Assembly (NCBI GenBank): GCA_017745075.1
Contig: JAGIAD010000003.1
Span: 186,001-250,000 of the forward strand
DNA: 64,000 nt
Source of the DNA: Sphingobacteriaceae bacterium
Lineage (GTDB): Bacteria > Bacteroidota > Bacteroidia > Sphingobacteriales > Sphingobacteriaceae
Direction of reading: 5' to 3'
The notes beneath the pieces are model-generated. The model ran no database searches, was not told the DNA's origin, and saw only the letters and a list, made by a program, of their open reading frames with translations. The number at the start of each line of letters is the position of its first letter. The stretch's first letter is position 1. Positions 53,757 through 62,271 of this stretch are shown piece after piece. The translations under genes and the position numbers were made by a program.

Positions 53757-53848
53757 TTGTAGATACATTGTAGACGTTTTTATAAAGTGCCGTAGATGCT
53801 CTGTAGGCGGCAAAAACTTTAAAAACCTGCTGATTAACCTCAATTTTG
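53757..53848 (+). promoter_or_regulatory. Four phased GTAG boxes plus promoter, module 2
   Basis: Boxes begin at 53757 (TTGTAG), 53768 (TTGTAG), 53790 (CCGTAG) and 53801 (CTGTAG): offsets 0, 11, 33 and 44, the same as at 50031. A TTT at the -33 place (53818) and CAATTTTG at 53841-53848 (-7) repeat the distances 17 and 23 seen in module 1. Sequence between boxes is less conserved than the boxes, except the block TTGTAGACGTT. Confidence 0.72.
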
Positions 53849-53882
53849 GATCAAATAATTTTTCAATCTAAAAACAGAAATC

Positions 53883-54212
53883 ATGGACAACAAGACCCTT
53901 TCAATCATTTCTTACATCACCCTTATTGGTTGGTTAGTAGCTTATTTTACTGGAAAAGATAAAGCCGATGCTTTGCTTAAATATCACCTAAGACAATCGT
54001 TGGGCATTGCCATTGTGAGTATTATTTTCAATATCCTTTTTACGATCATTGCCAGTATAGTGCCTAGTTTATCCTTTTTAGGATTTGTAGGTTATGCATT
54101 TGTTATCCTTTGGATTATAGGCATCATTAATGCGGCAAACGGCGCACTAAAGCCTATTCCGCTTATTGGCAAGTGGTTCGAAGATAAATCTTCATTTGTT
54201 GGTAAATATTAA
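53883..54212 (+). CDS. DUF4870-like small membrane protein, copy 2
   Basis: The 109-residue protein starts SIISYITLIGWLVAYFTG, has LLKYHLRQSLGIAIVSI and ends PIPLIGKWFEDKSSF. It has three membrane helices and is paralogous to the protein at 50154-50486. It begins the second operon behind the four-box operator, followed after 11 bp by a lipoprotein gene. Confidence 0.82.
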   Translation: MDNKTLSIISYITLIGWLVAYFTGKDKADALLKYHLRQSLGIAIVSIIFNILFTIIASIVPSLSFLGFVGYAFVILWIIGIINAANGALKPIPLIGKWFEDKSSFVGKY

Positions 54213-54223
54213 TCAAGAAGTTT

Positions 54224-54751
54224 ATGCGCCTCAACATCAAAAATGTCATGCTAATGGTGGTGGTCTTTACCATCACCGCATGCAAATTTTCAATCAATAG
54301 CCCTGAAGAATATTTCGACCGGGCAGCCCTAAACACGAATGACATATCACGCTTTGGTACGTACTATTTTCAAGGTTATCAAAGATACCTCAAAGTTGTA
54401 TCAGGCCCGGGCAAAGTTACCAGCTGCGAAGCGTACCTGAAAAATTCAATTGACAGGGCTGAAAAGAATTTGGAAAAAGTAAAAAAACTGGAGCCAAATC
54501 CGTCTGCGAAACCCATGCTTGATGCATCTATAACCTTGCACAACTATGTTTTAACCAGCTATAAAGCCGAGCACCTTAAAATAGCGAGGATGATAGATCA
54601 GCATGAGCCAGAGCAGGAGATTAACAAGGCTTTAGCGGAACTGGACAACAGCCAGTATAATGCATTTATAGAGAAGTACAATACGCTCTGGAAACTTGCA
54701 GAAACATATGCCAAGGAGAATAAAATTGAGGTAAAAAAAATGCCTTTTTAG
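54224..54751 (+). CDS. Helical lipoprotein, 175 aa
   Basis: The lipobox is TITAC near residue 20. The mature part is mostly amphipathic helix with many Lys/Glu (SIDRAEKNLEKVKKLEP, KAEHLKIARMIDQHEPEQE) and resembles the lipoprotein at 57910-58398 in size and helical composition. No family is recognised. Position suggests a periplasmic or outer-membrane role in the module 2 operon. Confidence 0.75.
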   Translation: MRLNIKNVMLMVVVFTITACKFSINSPEEYFDRAALNTNDISRFGTYYFQGYQRYLKVVSGPGKVTSCEAYLKNSIDRAEKNLEKVKKLEPNPSAKPMLDASITLHNYVLTSYKAEHLKIARMIDQHEPEQEINKALAELDNSQYNAFIEKYNTLWKLAETYAKENKIEVKKMPF

Positions 54752-54801
54752 CAGATCCATCATTCACCCTGCCATTAATTGTATTTTAAAAAAGAAAAAC
54801 A

Positions 54802-55182
54802 ATGTGGAGTGACAGATACAATTATTACAGCATCAAAAGTGACCTGCAACACCAAAAGAAGGCAGCAACTCAAAGCGTAATGGACATGCTGTTACAGACA
54901 GGAAATTTTGTGCAGAAAGATCATCAGACGTTGAGCAATACCGATCATTTCCCATGGGCCAGCATTACATTGGTGGAAGCAAAACAAGGAAATTTTTCTT
55001 CATCAAAAAAGCAAACAGACTTTATTAATCTGATTGATATTGTTTGTGGCAAAGGAAAAAATATAGATCAGCAGCTATACATTAAAGCTTTTTTAGAAAT
55101 AGCCGAAAAATTAAACTGGAATTTATACCTGGAAACCGATGATGAAGGCAATGAAAATATAATGATTGAACGTATGCTTTAA
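54802..55182 (+). CDS. Cytoplasmic hypothetical protein, 126 aa
   Basis: There is no signal or membrane segment. The middle part DHFPWASITLVEAKQGNFSS and the C-terminal YIKAFLEIAEKLNWNLYLE suggest a compact alpha/beta domain. It is followed after 44 bp by the SUKH-like gene. Its small size and setting are like those of immunity proteins, but no family is recognised. Confidence 0.7.
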   Translation: MWSDRYNYYSIKSDLQHQKKAATQSVMDMLLQTGNFVQKDHQTLSNTDHFPWASITLVEAKQGNFSSSKKQTDFINLIDIVCGKGKNIDQQLYIKAFLEIAEKLNWNLYLETDDEGNENIMIERML

Positions 55183-55226
55183 CTCAATCATCCGGTAGCC
55201 CTATCATTTATTTAAAGTAACCTGCA

Positions 55227-55793
55227 ATGATAAACATAAGCGATTTTAAACAAAATTTAGATTTAAACGAAGTCCCTCCCGAACTCCAAAAACTGATCTA
55301 TTTTCAAAATAATATTTCTTCTTTTGAAGGTTATAGCCAAGGTTTCGCTGTTTTAATTGACGATAAATCGGGGTTACGCAGCTGGAGTGAGGATGAAAAT
55401 TTCTTAAAGCAGCTGAGTCCCTTTGCCCAGGCAAACGGAACAGGTTCGTTTTATGCCATTTGGAATGATGGTACCCATAAAGCTTTAAACCAGATGCCCA
55501 TTGTGGTTTTTGGAGATGAGGGTGGCGTTCATATTGTGGCAGAAAATATTTTGCAATTATTACATCTACTTACCTACGACACGGAAATCTGGGTGGATTT
55601 TGACGGAGCGTATTTCTATAAGGATAAAAAGAGCTACGAAGAAAGTGACGATTTAGCAGCCTATTTAAAATGGATGAAAGGCGATTATAACCTCAGCCAG
55701 GTTGAAGAACCCAACGTCATGATTAAAACCGCCCAGGAGAAACACAAAGAAAACTTCGATAAATGGTTTGGACAGTACTTTAATGAGGGCTAA
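55227..55793 (+). CDS. SUKH (SMI1/KNR4)-like protein
   Basis: The 188-residue cytoplasmic protein has features like those of the SUKH superfamily: PPELQKLIYFQNN at the start, LSPFAQANGTGSFYAIWNDG, PIVVFGDEGGVHIVAENILQ and a short leucine-rich helix. SUKH proteins commonly act as immunity proteins against contact-dependent or polymorphic toxins. The match is by pattern and is only moderate. Together with SUFU at 51042 it gives this cluster two candidate immunity-type proteins without a visible toxin. Confidence 0.5.
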   Translation: MINISDFKQNLDLNEVPPELQKLIYFQNNISSFEGYSQGFAVLIDDKSGLRSWSEDENFLKQLSPFAQANGTGSFYAIWNDGTHKALNQMPIVVFGDEGGVHIVAENILQLLHLLTYDTEIWVDFDGAYFYKDKKSYEESDDLAAYLKWMKGDYNLSQVEEPNVMIKTAQEKHKENFDKWFGQYFNEG

Positions 55794-55847
55794 AAGAAGT
55801 ATCGATATTATAACATATCAAATCCATTATCAACTAATTAAAACAAA

Positions 55848-56315
55848 ATGCAAACATTTAAATATTTCGAACAAGAAGGTAATACCTATAAATTGAAGGT
55901 GCAAAAAGGGCTATTTTACACCATTACTTTGGGCTGTATTGCTGCCATCATAGCCATATTGATATATAGCACCAGTAAGGCAACATTTTTATACGTTGCT
56001 TTCTTTGCCTTTGTGGGAGTATTGGGCATCTTGCGTACAACAGGTGTAATTACTTTTGATAACCAAAGCCGTGAGATACAGCGTAAACGTTTTTTCTTCA
56101 GTGCTCCTGCAAACTATAGCTTTGATGATTTTGATCATTTTCTCATATCAAAACAAAAAAGTTATTTTATTACAGTGAGTATCCAGGCCATTATGGTGAT
56201 GAGAAAAGGCAATAAAACCAGGCATATTTTACTGGCACAAACTTTATTTACGGCAAAACCCCTTCAAAAACTTAGTGAGGAAATAAGTACGATAATGGGT
56301 TTACCACAAAATTAA
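55848..56315 (+). CDS. Membrane protein with two helices and a PH-like tail, copy 1
   Basis: Two close membrane helices (about residues 23-43 and 47-66) lead to a C-terminal beta-rich domain beginning GVITFDNQSREIQRKRFFF, as in bacterial PH-like domains. The same layout is found at 57362-57850. The 155-residue protein is in the chain of plus-strand envelope genes. The function is unknown. Confidence 0.7.
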   Translation: MQTFKYFEQEGNTYKLKVQKGLFYTITLGCIAAIIAILIYSTSKATFLYVAFFAFVGVLGILRTTGVITFDNQSREIQRKRFFFSAPANYSFDDFDHFLISKQKSYFITVSIQAIMVMRKGNKTRHILLAQTLFTAKPLQKLSEEISTIMGLPQN

Positions 56316-56373
56316 AAATATGCTGTTATGGCATTTATACATGCCAGCCGGGCCTATTTAATACATATACGAG

Positions 56374-57357
56374 ATGTCGATATTCTGGAAACTATTTAGC
56401 CTGTTTTATGCGATCCCTTTTCCCATGATTATATATTATGGCATAAAGGGCGATAACCCGCCAAATCTGGCTGCGGCAAATCCAGTTGTTGCACTAGCTT
56501 TATTAACTGCGTCTGTTATCATGTGGGTTATTTTGTTAGCAAGCTATTATAAAAGCTGGATATTAAACACCTTTACCATCAAGCGAAACATCGAACTACT
56601 TAAAAACAGTGGTATAAAACGTAATGCCAAAATCCTGGCAAGTGTAGACATATCTATTCCAAATGCGGGCTACAATACCTACGAGTTAAATTTATCTTTT
56701 AAAAATCTTACCGGGGCTTACGTAGAACAAAAGCTCACCGTGAATGATACCAAACCCTACGAACGTAAGTTTAACGAAGGTAATCAGGTTGAGGTAATCA
56801 TTAATCAAAACCCCAAAGATTATCCGTTTATTATACTCTCTACTTTCGAAGCGGATATTAAAAAAGGTATTTTTCTATTGCTTCATCTCGCCTGGCTAAT
56901 TGTTGTAGCGCTGGTTGTTGGCTATTTTTATTTCGCCTACCAAACAGAAAATGAGGGGATGGGCTGGCGTTTCGTTACCTTCTATCATCCCTTTATTACC
57001 TGCGCCTTAATGTTATTATTAGGGAACATGAATGTTATAGAAAGGATTTTTGGTTACCTGGCCAATCAAAATCCTCAAAATGATTTTTTAATCAAATACA
57101 ACGGATTGCCAGCCACCGCAAAACTGCATAATACTTGGCAAACGGGTACATACATAAACGAGCAACCGATGGTAGCGTTCGAACTCGAATTTACTGATCA
57201 CAATAATCTTCAACATCGCGTTACCCTGAAAAAAATTGTAGACCTGTTAGATTTAGATAGTACCCGACAAAAGGAAGTCGCTATTTTTTACCTGGAAAGA
57301 GCACCTAAGCAGATTGCCTTTGTAAGTGATTTAAACGAACTTAATGTTGATTTATAA
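56374..57357 (+). CDS. DUF3592-like membrane protein with two repeated beta domains, copy 1
   Basis: Two N-terminal helices (FYAIPFPMIIYYG and a second near 45-65) are followed by a soluble DUF3592-like domain (AKILASVDIS, YNTYELNLSFKNLTG, VNDTKPYERKFNEG), two more helices near 170-220, and a second similar domain (ATAKLHNTWQTGTYINEQP, VAFELEFTDHNN). It has 327 residues. It is closely paralogous to 58500-59486, with identical blocks such as VNDTKPYER and QTGTYINEQPM. The role is unknown. Confidence 0.8.
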   Translation: MSIFWKLFSLFYAIPFPMIIYYGIKGDNPPNLAAANPVVALALLTASVIMWVILLASYYKSWILNTFTIKRNIELLKNSGIKRNAKILASVDISIPNAGYNTYELNLSFKNLTGAYVEQKLTVNDTKPYERKFNEGNQVEVIINQNPKDYPFIILSTFEADIKKGIFLLLHLAWLIVVALVVGYFYFAYQTENEGMGWRFVTFYHPFITCALMLLLGNMNVIERIFGYLANQNPQNDFLIKYNGLPATAKLHNTWQTGTYINEQPMVAFELEFTDHNNLQHRVTLKKIVDLLDLDSTRQKEVAIFYLERAPKQIAFVSDLNELNVDL

Positions 57358-57361
57358 AAAT

Positions 57362-57850
57362 ATGTCAGCCTATAATTTAAAAATAGAAAACGGCAAACTC
57401 AGCTTTCAGCCCGAACGCGATTACCGGGGGAAGATTTTATTTTTTGCACTTCTCGCTGCAGGAATATTTGTGGTAACACCTATATTCCAGCTCTATCGTG
57501 ATACAAAATGGGTTGTAATGGGCATTGGTTTCATATCGGCACTAACGGCGATTTATGATTTTATCTTTCATTTTAATGTAACCTATATTTTCGATCAGTA
57601 TACCAGGCAGGTATACAAAAAAATTCCCGGGTTATTTACCCGTAAAATCATGGCCTTGGAAGACGTATATATCCTTCATGTACAGGAAGATGGCCTGTTA
57701 CATTATGCCTTATCACACAAACAAAATAAATATGGCAAAAGCTTCGCCATTAGCCAACCGTTTGGTACCAACCGCAAAAGCCGGGCACGGCAAGAGGCAT
57801 TTGAAACTGAAGTTTTAACCGAAATCGAAAAAATAATGCACAGCAATTAG
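57362..57850 (+). CDS. Membrane protein with two helices and a PH-like tail, copy 2
   Basis: The start at 57362 (MSAYNLKIENG) avoids overlap with the upstream stop codon at 57355; the open frame begins at 57344. Two membrane helices (about 25-45 and 52-70) precede a beta-rich domain starting VTYIFDQYTRQVYKKIPG. It resembles 55848-56315 in layout and the two genes each flank a DUF3592-like gene. Confidence 0.72.
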   Translation: MSAYNLKIENGKLSFQPERDYRGKILFFALLAAGIFVVTPIFQLYRDTKWVVMGIGFISALTAIYDFIFHFNVTYIFDQYTRQVYKKIPGLFTRKIMALEDVYILHVQEDGLLHYALSHKQNKYGKSFAISQPFGTNRKSRARQEAFETEVLTEIEKIMHSN

Positions 57851-57909
57851 AAAATCTATCGTTTAAAAACGCCTATAAAAAGAGTCGGTAACATTAAAAA
57901 TGCACTATT

Positions 57910-58398
57910 ATGAGAAAAACACAAATCGCATCTTTTATTCTTTTATTGGTATTACTGGCCTGCAAGCCTAGTACAGAAAACGCACATAACTTTAACACAA
58001 AACTGGTTGGCGTTAACAATAGCCTGCAAAGCAACTTAACGAGCCTGAGCGGCCTTGTAACAAGTGTACTGAAAAGCCACGACTTTTCTAACCTTACTTT
58101 TAAGGTTAACAACTCCAAAAATGATCTTGACCGATGCGAAGCTGAGGTAAAAAAATATCCTGCCCCTGAAGGTGGTGAAAAGTTTAAAACCGCCGTACTC
58201 GATTATATTAAAGCAGTAAAAGAAATTACCGATACCTATGCTCTACTGAGCAAATTACCTAAAACTGCCACAGAAAAAGAAGTAAGTACAATTATGGGAA
58301 AGATAAATAAGCTTTACGAAACAGAAGAGGCTAAAATGAAAGCAGCACAGATTGCGCAGGAGGAATTTGCAAAGGCGAACAGATTGCAGCTAAAATAA
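57910..58398 (+). CDS. Helical lipoprotein, 162 aa
   Basis: The lipobox is LVLLAC near residue 17. The mature protein is nearly all alpha-helix (FNTKLVGVNNSLQSNLTSL, then FKTAVLDYIKAVKEITDTYA), with a Lys/Glu-rich end. It resembles the lipoprotein at 54224-54751 in general make-up. No family is recognised with certainty; a periplasmic helical-bundle fold is inferred. Confidence 0.75.
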   Translation: MRKTQIASFILLLVLLACKPSTENAHNFNTKLVGVNNSLQSNLTSLSGLVTSVLKSHDFSNLTFKVNNSKNDLDRCEAEVKKYPAPEGGEKFKTAVLDYIKAVKEITDTYALLSKLPKTATEKEVSTIMGKINKLYETEEAKMKAAQIAQEEFAKANRLQLK

Positions 58399-58499
58399 AA
58401 AACAGCTGTACAATACTGCAACAGATCAAAGTTTGGATCAATATAAAGTATTTATCAGATAAATAAACTTAAAAACATTGACCTAATAATTTTAAAAAC

Positions 58500-59486
58500 A
58501 TGAGAGGATTTTCGATATTCTGGATCATTTACATGTTGTTTTTCGCTATTCCGTTCCCCATGTTGATCTATTACAACACCAAAGACGATAGCATATCCAA
58601 CCTGATGGGCGAAAATCCCTGGTATCCGCTTTCAATGCTTGCCTTATCCATACTATTTTGGGTCATCTTATTAATCGGCTACTACAGAAAATGGGTGATC
58701 CGTATTTTTTCGGTTAAACGTAATATAGAAAAACTTAAAACCACCGGTGAACCGCGGGAGGCCAAAATATTAGAATCATCAAAAATACATAAAACAGGGG
58801 TGGCTTACGATACCTACGAACTTACCTTAGGATTTAAAAACCTGAGGGGCAGTACAATTATGCATAAAACTACAGTAAATGATACCAAACCTTATGAGCG
58901 CCGTTACGAAACAGGTAAAACGGTTGGCATTCTGTTAGATAGAGAGGTAAACAAAATCCCATATTTTATTTTTGCGGCTACAGAAGTAAGCGTAAAAAAA
59001 ATGACTGTATTTCTATCTAACCTGGCCTGGCTAGCCTTAGCTTCACTTGTTGTTTGGTATTATGTTTATTCTTATGATTTAGAAAGCAAGGGCATGGGCT
59101 GGCGTTTTATGGGTATTGGCCATCCTTTATTAACCTGTGCATTTACGCTGCTTATTTACCGTGTCTTTGGCACTTTTATAGCTAATAAGTTTGTGGGCAA
59201 ATCCGATCAATTGTACCTGATTAAATTTAAAGGTACACATACTATTGCCAGGCTGGTAAAAGTTAACCAAACTGGAACGTATATTAACGAGCAGCCGATG
59301 ATCAATTTTGACCTTGAATATACTGACGACTTTAACCACAAGCACAGGGCAAACATCAAAAAGATGGTAGACCTACTCAATCTGGACAGTGTTAGGCAGG
59401 AATATTTTTCTATTTTTTACCTCAAAGAAGATCCGCAAAAAATTGCCTTTGAAAAAGACCTGAACGAACTTAAAGGAGAATTCTGA
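58500..59486 (+). CDS. DUF3592-like membrane protein with two repeated beta domains, copy 2
   Basis: The layout and many segments match 56374-57357: FFAIPFPMLIYYNTKDD, AKILESSKIHKTG, YDTYELTLGFKNLRG, VNDTKPYERRYETG, GMGWRFMGIGHP and QTGTYINEQPMINFDLEYTD. There are four membrane helices in two pairs. The gene overlaps the next start by one base (TGATG), so translation is probably coupled to the following lipoprotein. Confidence 0.8.
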   Translation: MRGFSIFWIIYMLFFAIPFPMLIYYNTKDDSISNLMGENPWYPLSMLALSILFWVILLIGYYRKWVIRIFSVKRNIEKLKTTGEPREAKILESSKIHKTGVAYDTYELTLGFKNLRGSTIMHKTTVNDTKPYERRYETGKTVGILLDREVNKIPYFIFAATEVSVKKMTVFLSNLAWLALASLVVWYYVYSYDLESKGMGWRFMGIGHPLLTCAFTLLIYRVFGTFIANKFVGKSDQLYLIKFKGTHTIARLVKVNQTGTYINEQPMINFDLEYTDDFNHKHRANIKKMVDLLNLDSVRQEYFSIFYLKEDPQKIAFEKDLNELKGEF

Positions 59487-60373
59487 TGAAAAACCAGAGA
59501 AAACTTTATTGCCTGATTGTACTGCTTGGCTTACTCGGTCTAAGCTGCAGGCAGATCACTAAAAGTGTAAATGAAACTTTTAATCCGAACGATTCGCTGG
59601 TTAAAAAATACGATCAGGAAAAAGGCCTTCGGGAAAGTGGAGAGTATGAAGGCGATACAAAAACATCTTCTTCTACTTCAATACAGCGCCACCAGGAAAA
59701 AACCATCGTGATAAACGGCGATACCGTTAATACACCCGAAATGGAGTCGAAAGCAAAAGAGATGTTCAACGACATTGAATCGTTAAAGAAAGAAAAAAAA
59801 CCTGCTGCAGTTAAAGAAATACAGGAAAGGGTAAACAGGTTTCTAAAAGAGATGAAACTTCCACAAGGCAGCCTTAAAACCACTAATGCGGAAAAACCGA
59901 TCGTAAAAACTAAAAAAGGACTATTAAGTACTGCCGACCTGGCATTAGCTCAGGAACAGTTAAAGAGATTGCCTCAGTACCGCAACAAGGATATTATCGT
60001 GTACCAATCGGTTCATTTTTACGATAATGGTTCTATAAACCTGATGTTGCAGCATCCTGTAAACCCTAAATATGCCGATGCTTACGAATATCGAGATGGG
60101 GCCTGGTCTGCACCAAAACCGGTATTGGCCAGAGATATCGAACGCAGAACCTTCCCTTTAAGTGGCATGCATTTTTCGGATGCCCGGAAAGTACTTAAAA
60201 TCTATAATGAAAAAGCAGCTCAGGTAGAGGGTGCAGCACCTACCTCATCTGTTTATATTTCAATATGGGACGATAATATACGCTGGTTCCCCGGGAGTAT
60301 TAACGGTACGCGCGAGCGCTTCGATATCCACTTTAACCCTGATGGAACGCTTAAAAGTTTCAGGCAGGAATGA
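59486..60373 (+). CDS. Lipoprotein, 295 aa
   Basis: The lipobox is LGLSC near residue 21. Residues 25-130 are charged, probably helical and poorly ordered (EKGLRESGEYEGDTKTSSST). Residues 145-295 look like a folded beta-rich domain with VYQSVHFYDNGSINLMLQHP, YEYRDGAWSAPKPV and the ending DIHFNPDGTLKSFRQE. The pattern of the second half resembles small lipoproteins of other Bacteroidota, but I cannot name a family. It is the last gene of the envelope cluster. Confidence 0.75.
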   Translation: MKNQRKLYCLIVLLGLLGLSCRQITKSVNETFNPNDSLVKKYDQEKGLRESGEYEGDTKTSSSTSIQRHQEKTIVINGDTVNTPEMESKAKEMFNDIESLKKEKKPAAVKEIQERVNRFLKEMKLPQGSLKTTNAEKPIVKTKKGLLSTADLALAQEQLKRLPQYRNKDIIVYQSVHFYDNGSINLMLQHPVNPKYADAYEYRDGAWSAPKPVLARDIERRTFPLSGMHFSDARKVLKIYNEKAAQVEGAAPTSSVYISIWDDNIRWFPGSINGTRERFDIHFNPDGTLKSFRQE

Positions 60374-60554
60374 CGAAAAACAAATAGAACAACCCTATTC
60401 ATTTATATACCAGATTATTAATCATTACGCTTTCCCGATTTCCGTATCAAGATCAGGGGTGTTATCAAAGATGCTGAGCACTCAGTAGCTATTAGGCCTT
60501 GAAAACAATAGAAAACACCTAATAAAACAAATCCAGCATGACGGAATCCCCAGT

Positions 60555-62072
60555 TTATTTAATCAAACTCAAGGCCTTTTTCAAATCCAGGTCATTATTA
60601 CTAACCACATCCTGCGGAGTATAATGAATTGTGTAATCTGGTATTATGCCCCGGCCACGACTTGCTTGTTTCGCTGTTGAAACTACACGCATCCACGGAA
60701 AATCGACTATAATCTTACTATTGGGTAAGGTTAGGTGCTGCACGGTCATACCATTGCACCCCTCCTCCGCCCCTGCGGTTTCCCTTCCAATAAACTTAAC
60801 GTTTTTGTTTTGCGCCTTTAATGCTGCTGTAAAAAGCGCTCCTGATGAAAAAGTAGCACCGTCAATCAGCACAATAAGGTTACCATCAAAATGATTGGCT
60901 TTGGCAGGCTTAAATGGTCCGTAGAGTTGCCCAAACTCAGACGTAACGGTTATATGGTGCCAGGCTCCAGGCTTATTGTCTGCTTTAAAGCCTATTTTAA
61001 ACCCTTTGGTTATCTCAGCATCAAAGTACCGGGCAAACTGGCTGGCAGCAGGATCAGTAAACCGTGATTTTACGTCACCAACAATATTGAAATCACCATC
61101 AGCCAGGTAAGACAGCAGTCGCGTTGCCACCCTGATATCGCCACCGGTATTGTGTCTTACATCCAGCACCAGATTTCTAATGCCTTTTTGTTTAATCAAC
61201 GCAAAAGCTTGTTGATATAAAGCGGTATCGGTATAGGCAAATGGAGTTGCCTGAAACCATGCTGTCGGTGCATTTTTTTGAAAGCGTAAGCGCGAATTTT
61301 CAATTTCTGGGGCCACAGTCCAGCCGGCAAAATTATCGATGGCTCGCTGTGGTTCGGCTAGTAGTTTTTCTCCATTTTTAGCAGCATCAACTTTTATCAT
61401 TTTCAACTCACCTTTGCTGGTACGAAGCTTAAGTTCATACGGTGGTTGCCAGTGATAGTATTTATTGCAAACATCTTCAAAGCCATCATATTCACTCAAA
61501 AACAATTCTTTAAAGGTTTCGTTATAGCCATCTCCACAATATAGGTTATAACCATGATCAACCATTTGTGCAACAGGAATACCATTCATTTCCATAAGCT
61601 CATCCCCGGTATGGAGTTCCGGCACCTGATGGGTAGTAATCCATACCTGGTGCTGCTGTACCAGTACATGAAAAGGCAAATGTGGTACTTTTTCATTTGC
61701 TAATGGTTTAAAATTAACTGAATGTTTTAACTGCGTATGTCCACACCTTAGCTGGCATAAAAAGGGATAAACTGCATCTATAAACTGACTTTCGGAAAGT
61801 GGCTTTTTTAGGCTTCTGTAAAGATTTTGATAAGCTTGCTTCAATTGAGCTGTTGGTGTATAAAAACCGTAACCGGGGTGCAATTCCCGAATGGCGTCCC
61901 ACAGTACAGCCAAATCCTCCTGCATACTCTTTACCGGCAGCAAGTTTTTGGCGACGGTATCGGCAGCTGTCGAATTACCTACTTTATGCGACGTGTTATT
62001 GCCGCAGCCTAAGGTTATAGCGGTTAGAAAAGGAATCAATAATCTTAATAGAGGTGCTTTCATGACGGGCAA
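60555..62072 (-). CDS. S41-family peptidase lipoprotein
   Basis: The lipobox is TLGC near residue 23. The tail-specific protease fold shows NLVLDVRHNTGGDIRVATRLL and the nucleophile region LIVLIDGATFSSGALFTAAL, with the likely catalytic Ser near residue 405. A PDZ-like part lies around ELMEMNGIPVAQMVDHG. It has 505 residues. The start may instead be the ATG at 62063 (MKAPLLRLL), which gives a better signal. It is probably periplasmic or surface-anchored; the substrate is unknown. Confidence 0.87.
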   Translation of the reverse strand: MPVMKAPLLRLLIPFLTAITLGCGNNTSHKVGNSTAADTVAKNLLPVKSMQEDLAVLWDAIRELHPGYGFYTPTAQLKQAYQNLYRSLKKPLSESQFIDAVYPFLCQLRCGHTQLKHSVNFKPLANEKVPHLPFHVLVQQHQVWITTHQVPELHTGDELMEMNGIPVAQMVDHGYNLYCGDGYNETFKELFLSEYDGFEDVCNKYYHWQPPYELKLRTSKGELKMIKVDAAKNGEKLLAEPQRAIDNFAGWTVAPEIENSRLRFQKNAPTAWFQATPFAYTDTALYQQAFALIKQKGIRNLVLDVRHNTGGDIRVATRLLSYLADGDFNIVGDVKSRFTDPAASQFARYFDAEITKGFKIGFKADNKPGAWHHITVTSEFGQLYGPFKPAKANHFDGNLIVLIDGATFSSGALFTAALKAQNKNVKFIGRETAGAEEGCNGMTVQHLTLPNSKIIVDFPWMRVVSTAKQASRGRGIIPDYTIHYTPQDVVSNNDLDLKKALSLIK

Positions 62073-62241
62073 TTAAAGACATGCAATATACTGTAAGTTA
62101 AGGGCTAACCAAAACTCAATTATAGGTTAGTTACAGATTTAATAATTAAGGAAAGTAAACAAAATCACTACAGAACCATTCTAAATAACATCATGCACTT
62201 TAGCTTAACATAAGCTTTAATTTTTCGCAACATAGCCAATG

Positions 62242-62249
62242 TATTTTTG
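62242..62249 (+). promoter_or_regulatory. -7 element of the PhoX-like gene
   Basis: TATTTTTG matches TAnnTTTG and lies 23 bases before the ATG at 62272. Because it overlaps the first codons of the longer frame (start 62239), it favours 62272 as the true start. Confidence 0.5.
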
Positions 62250-62271
62250 CCGCAAACGGAAAACAAAACTT

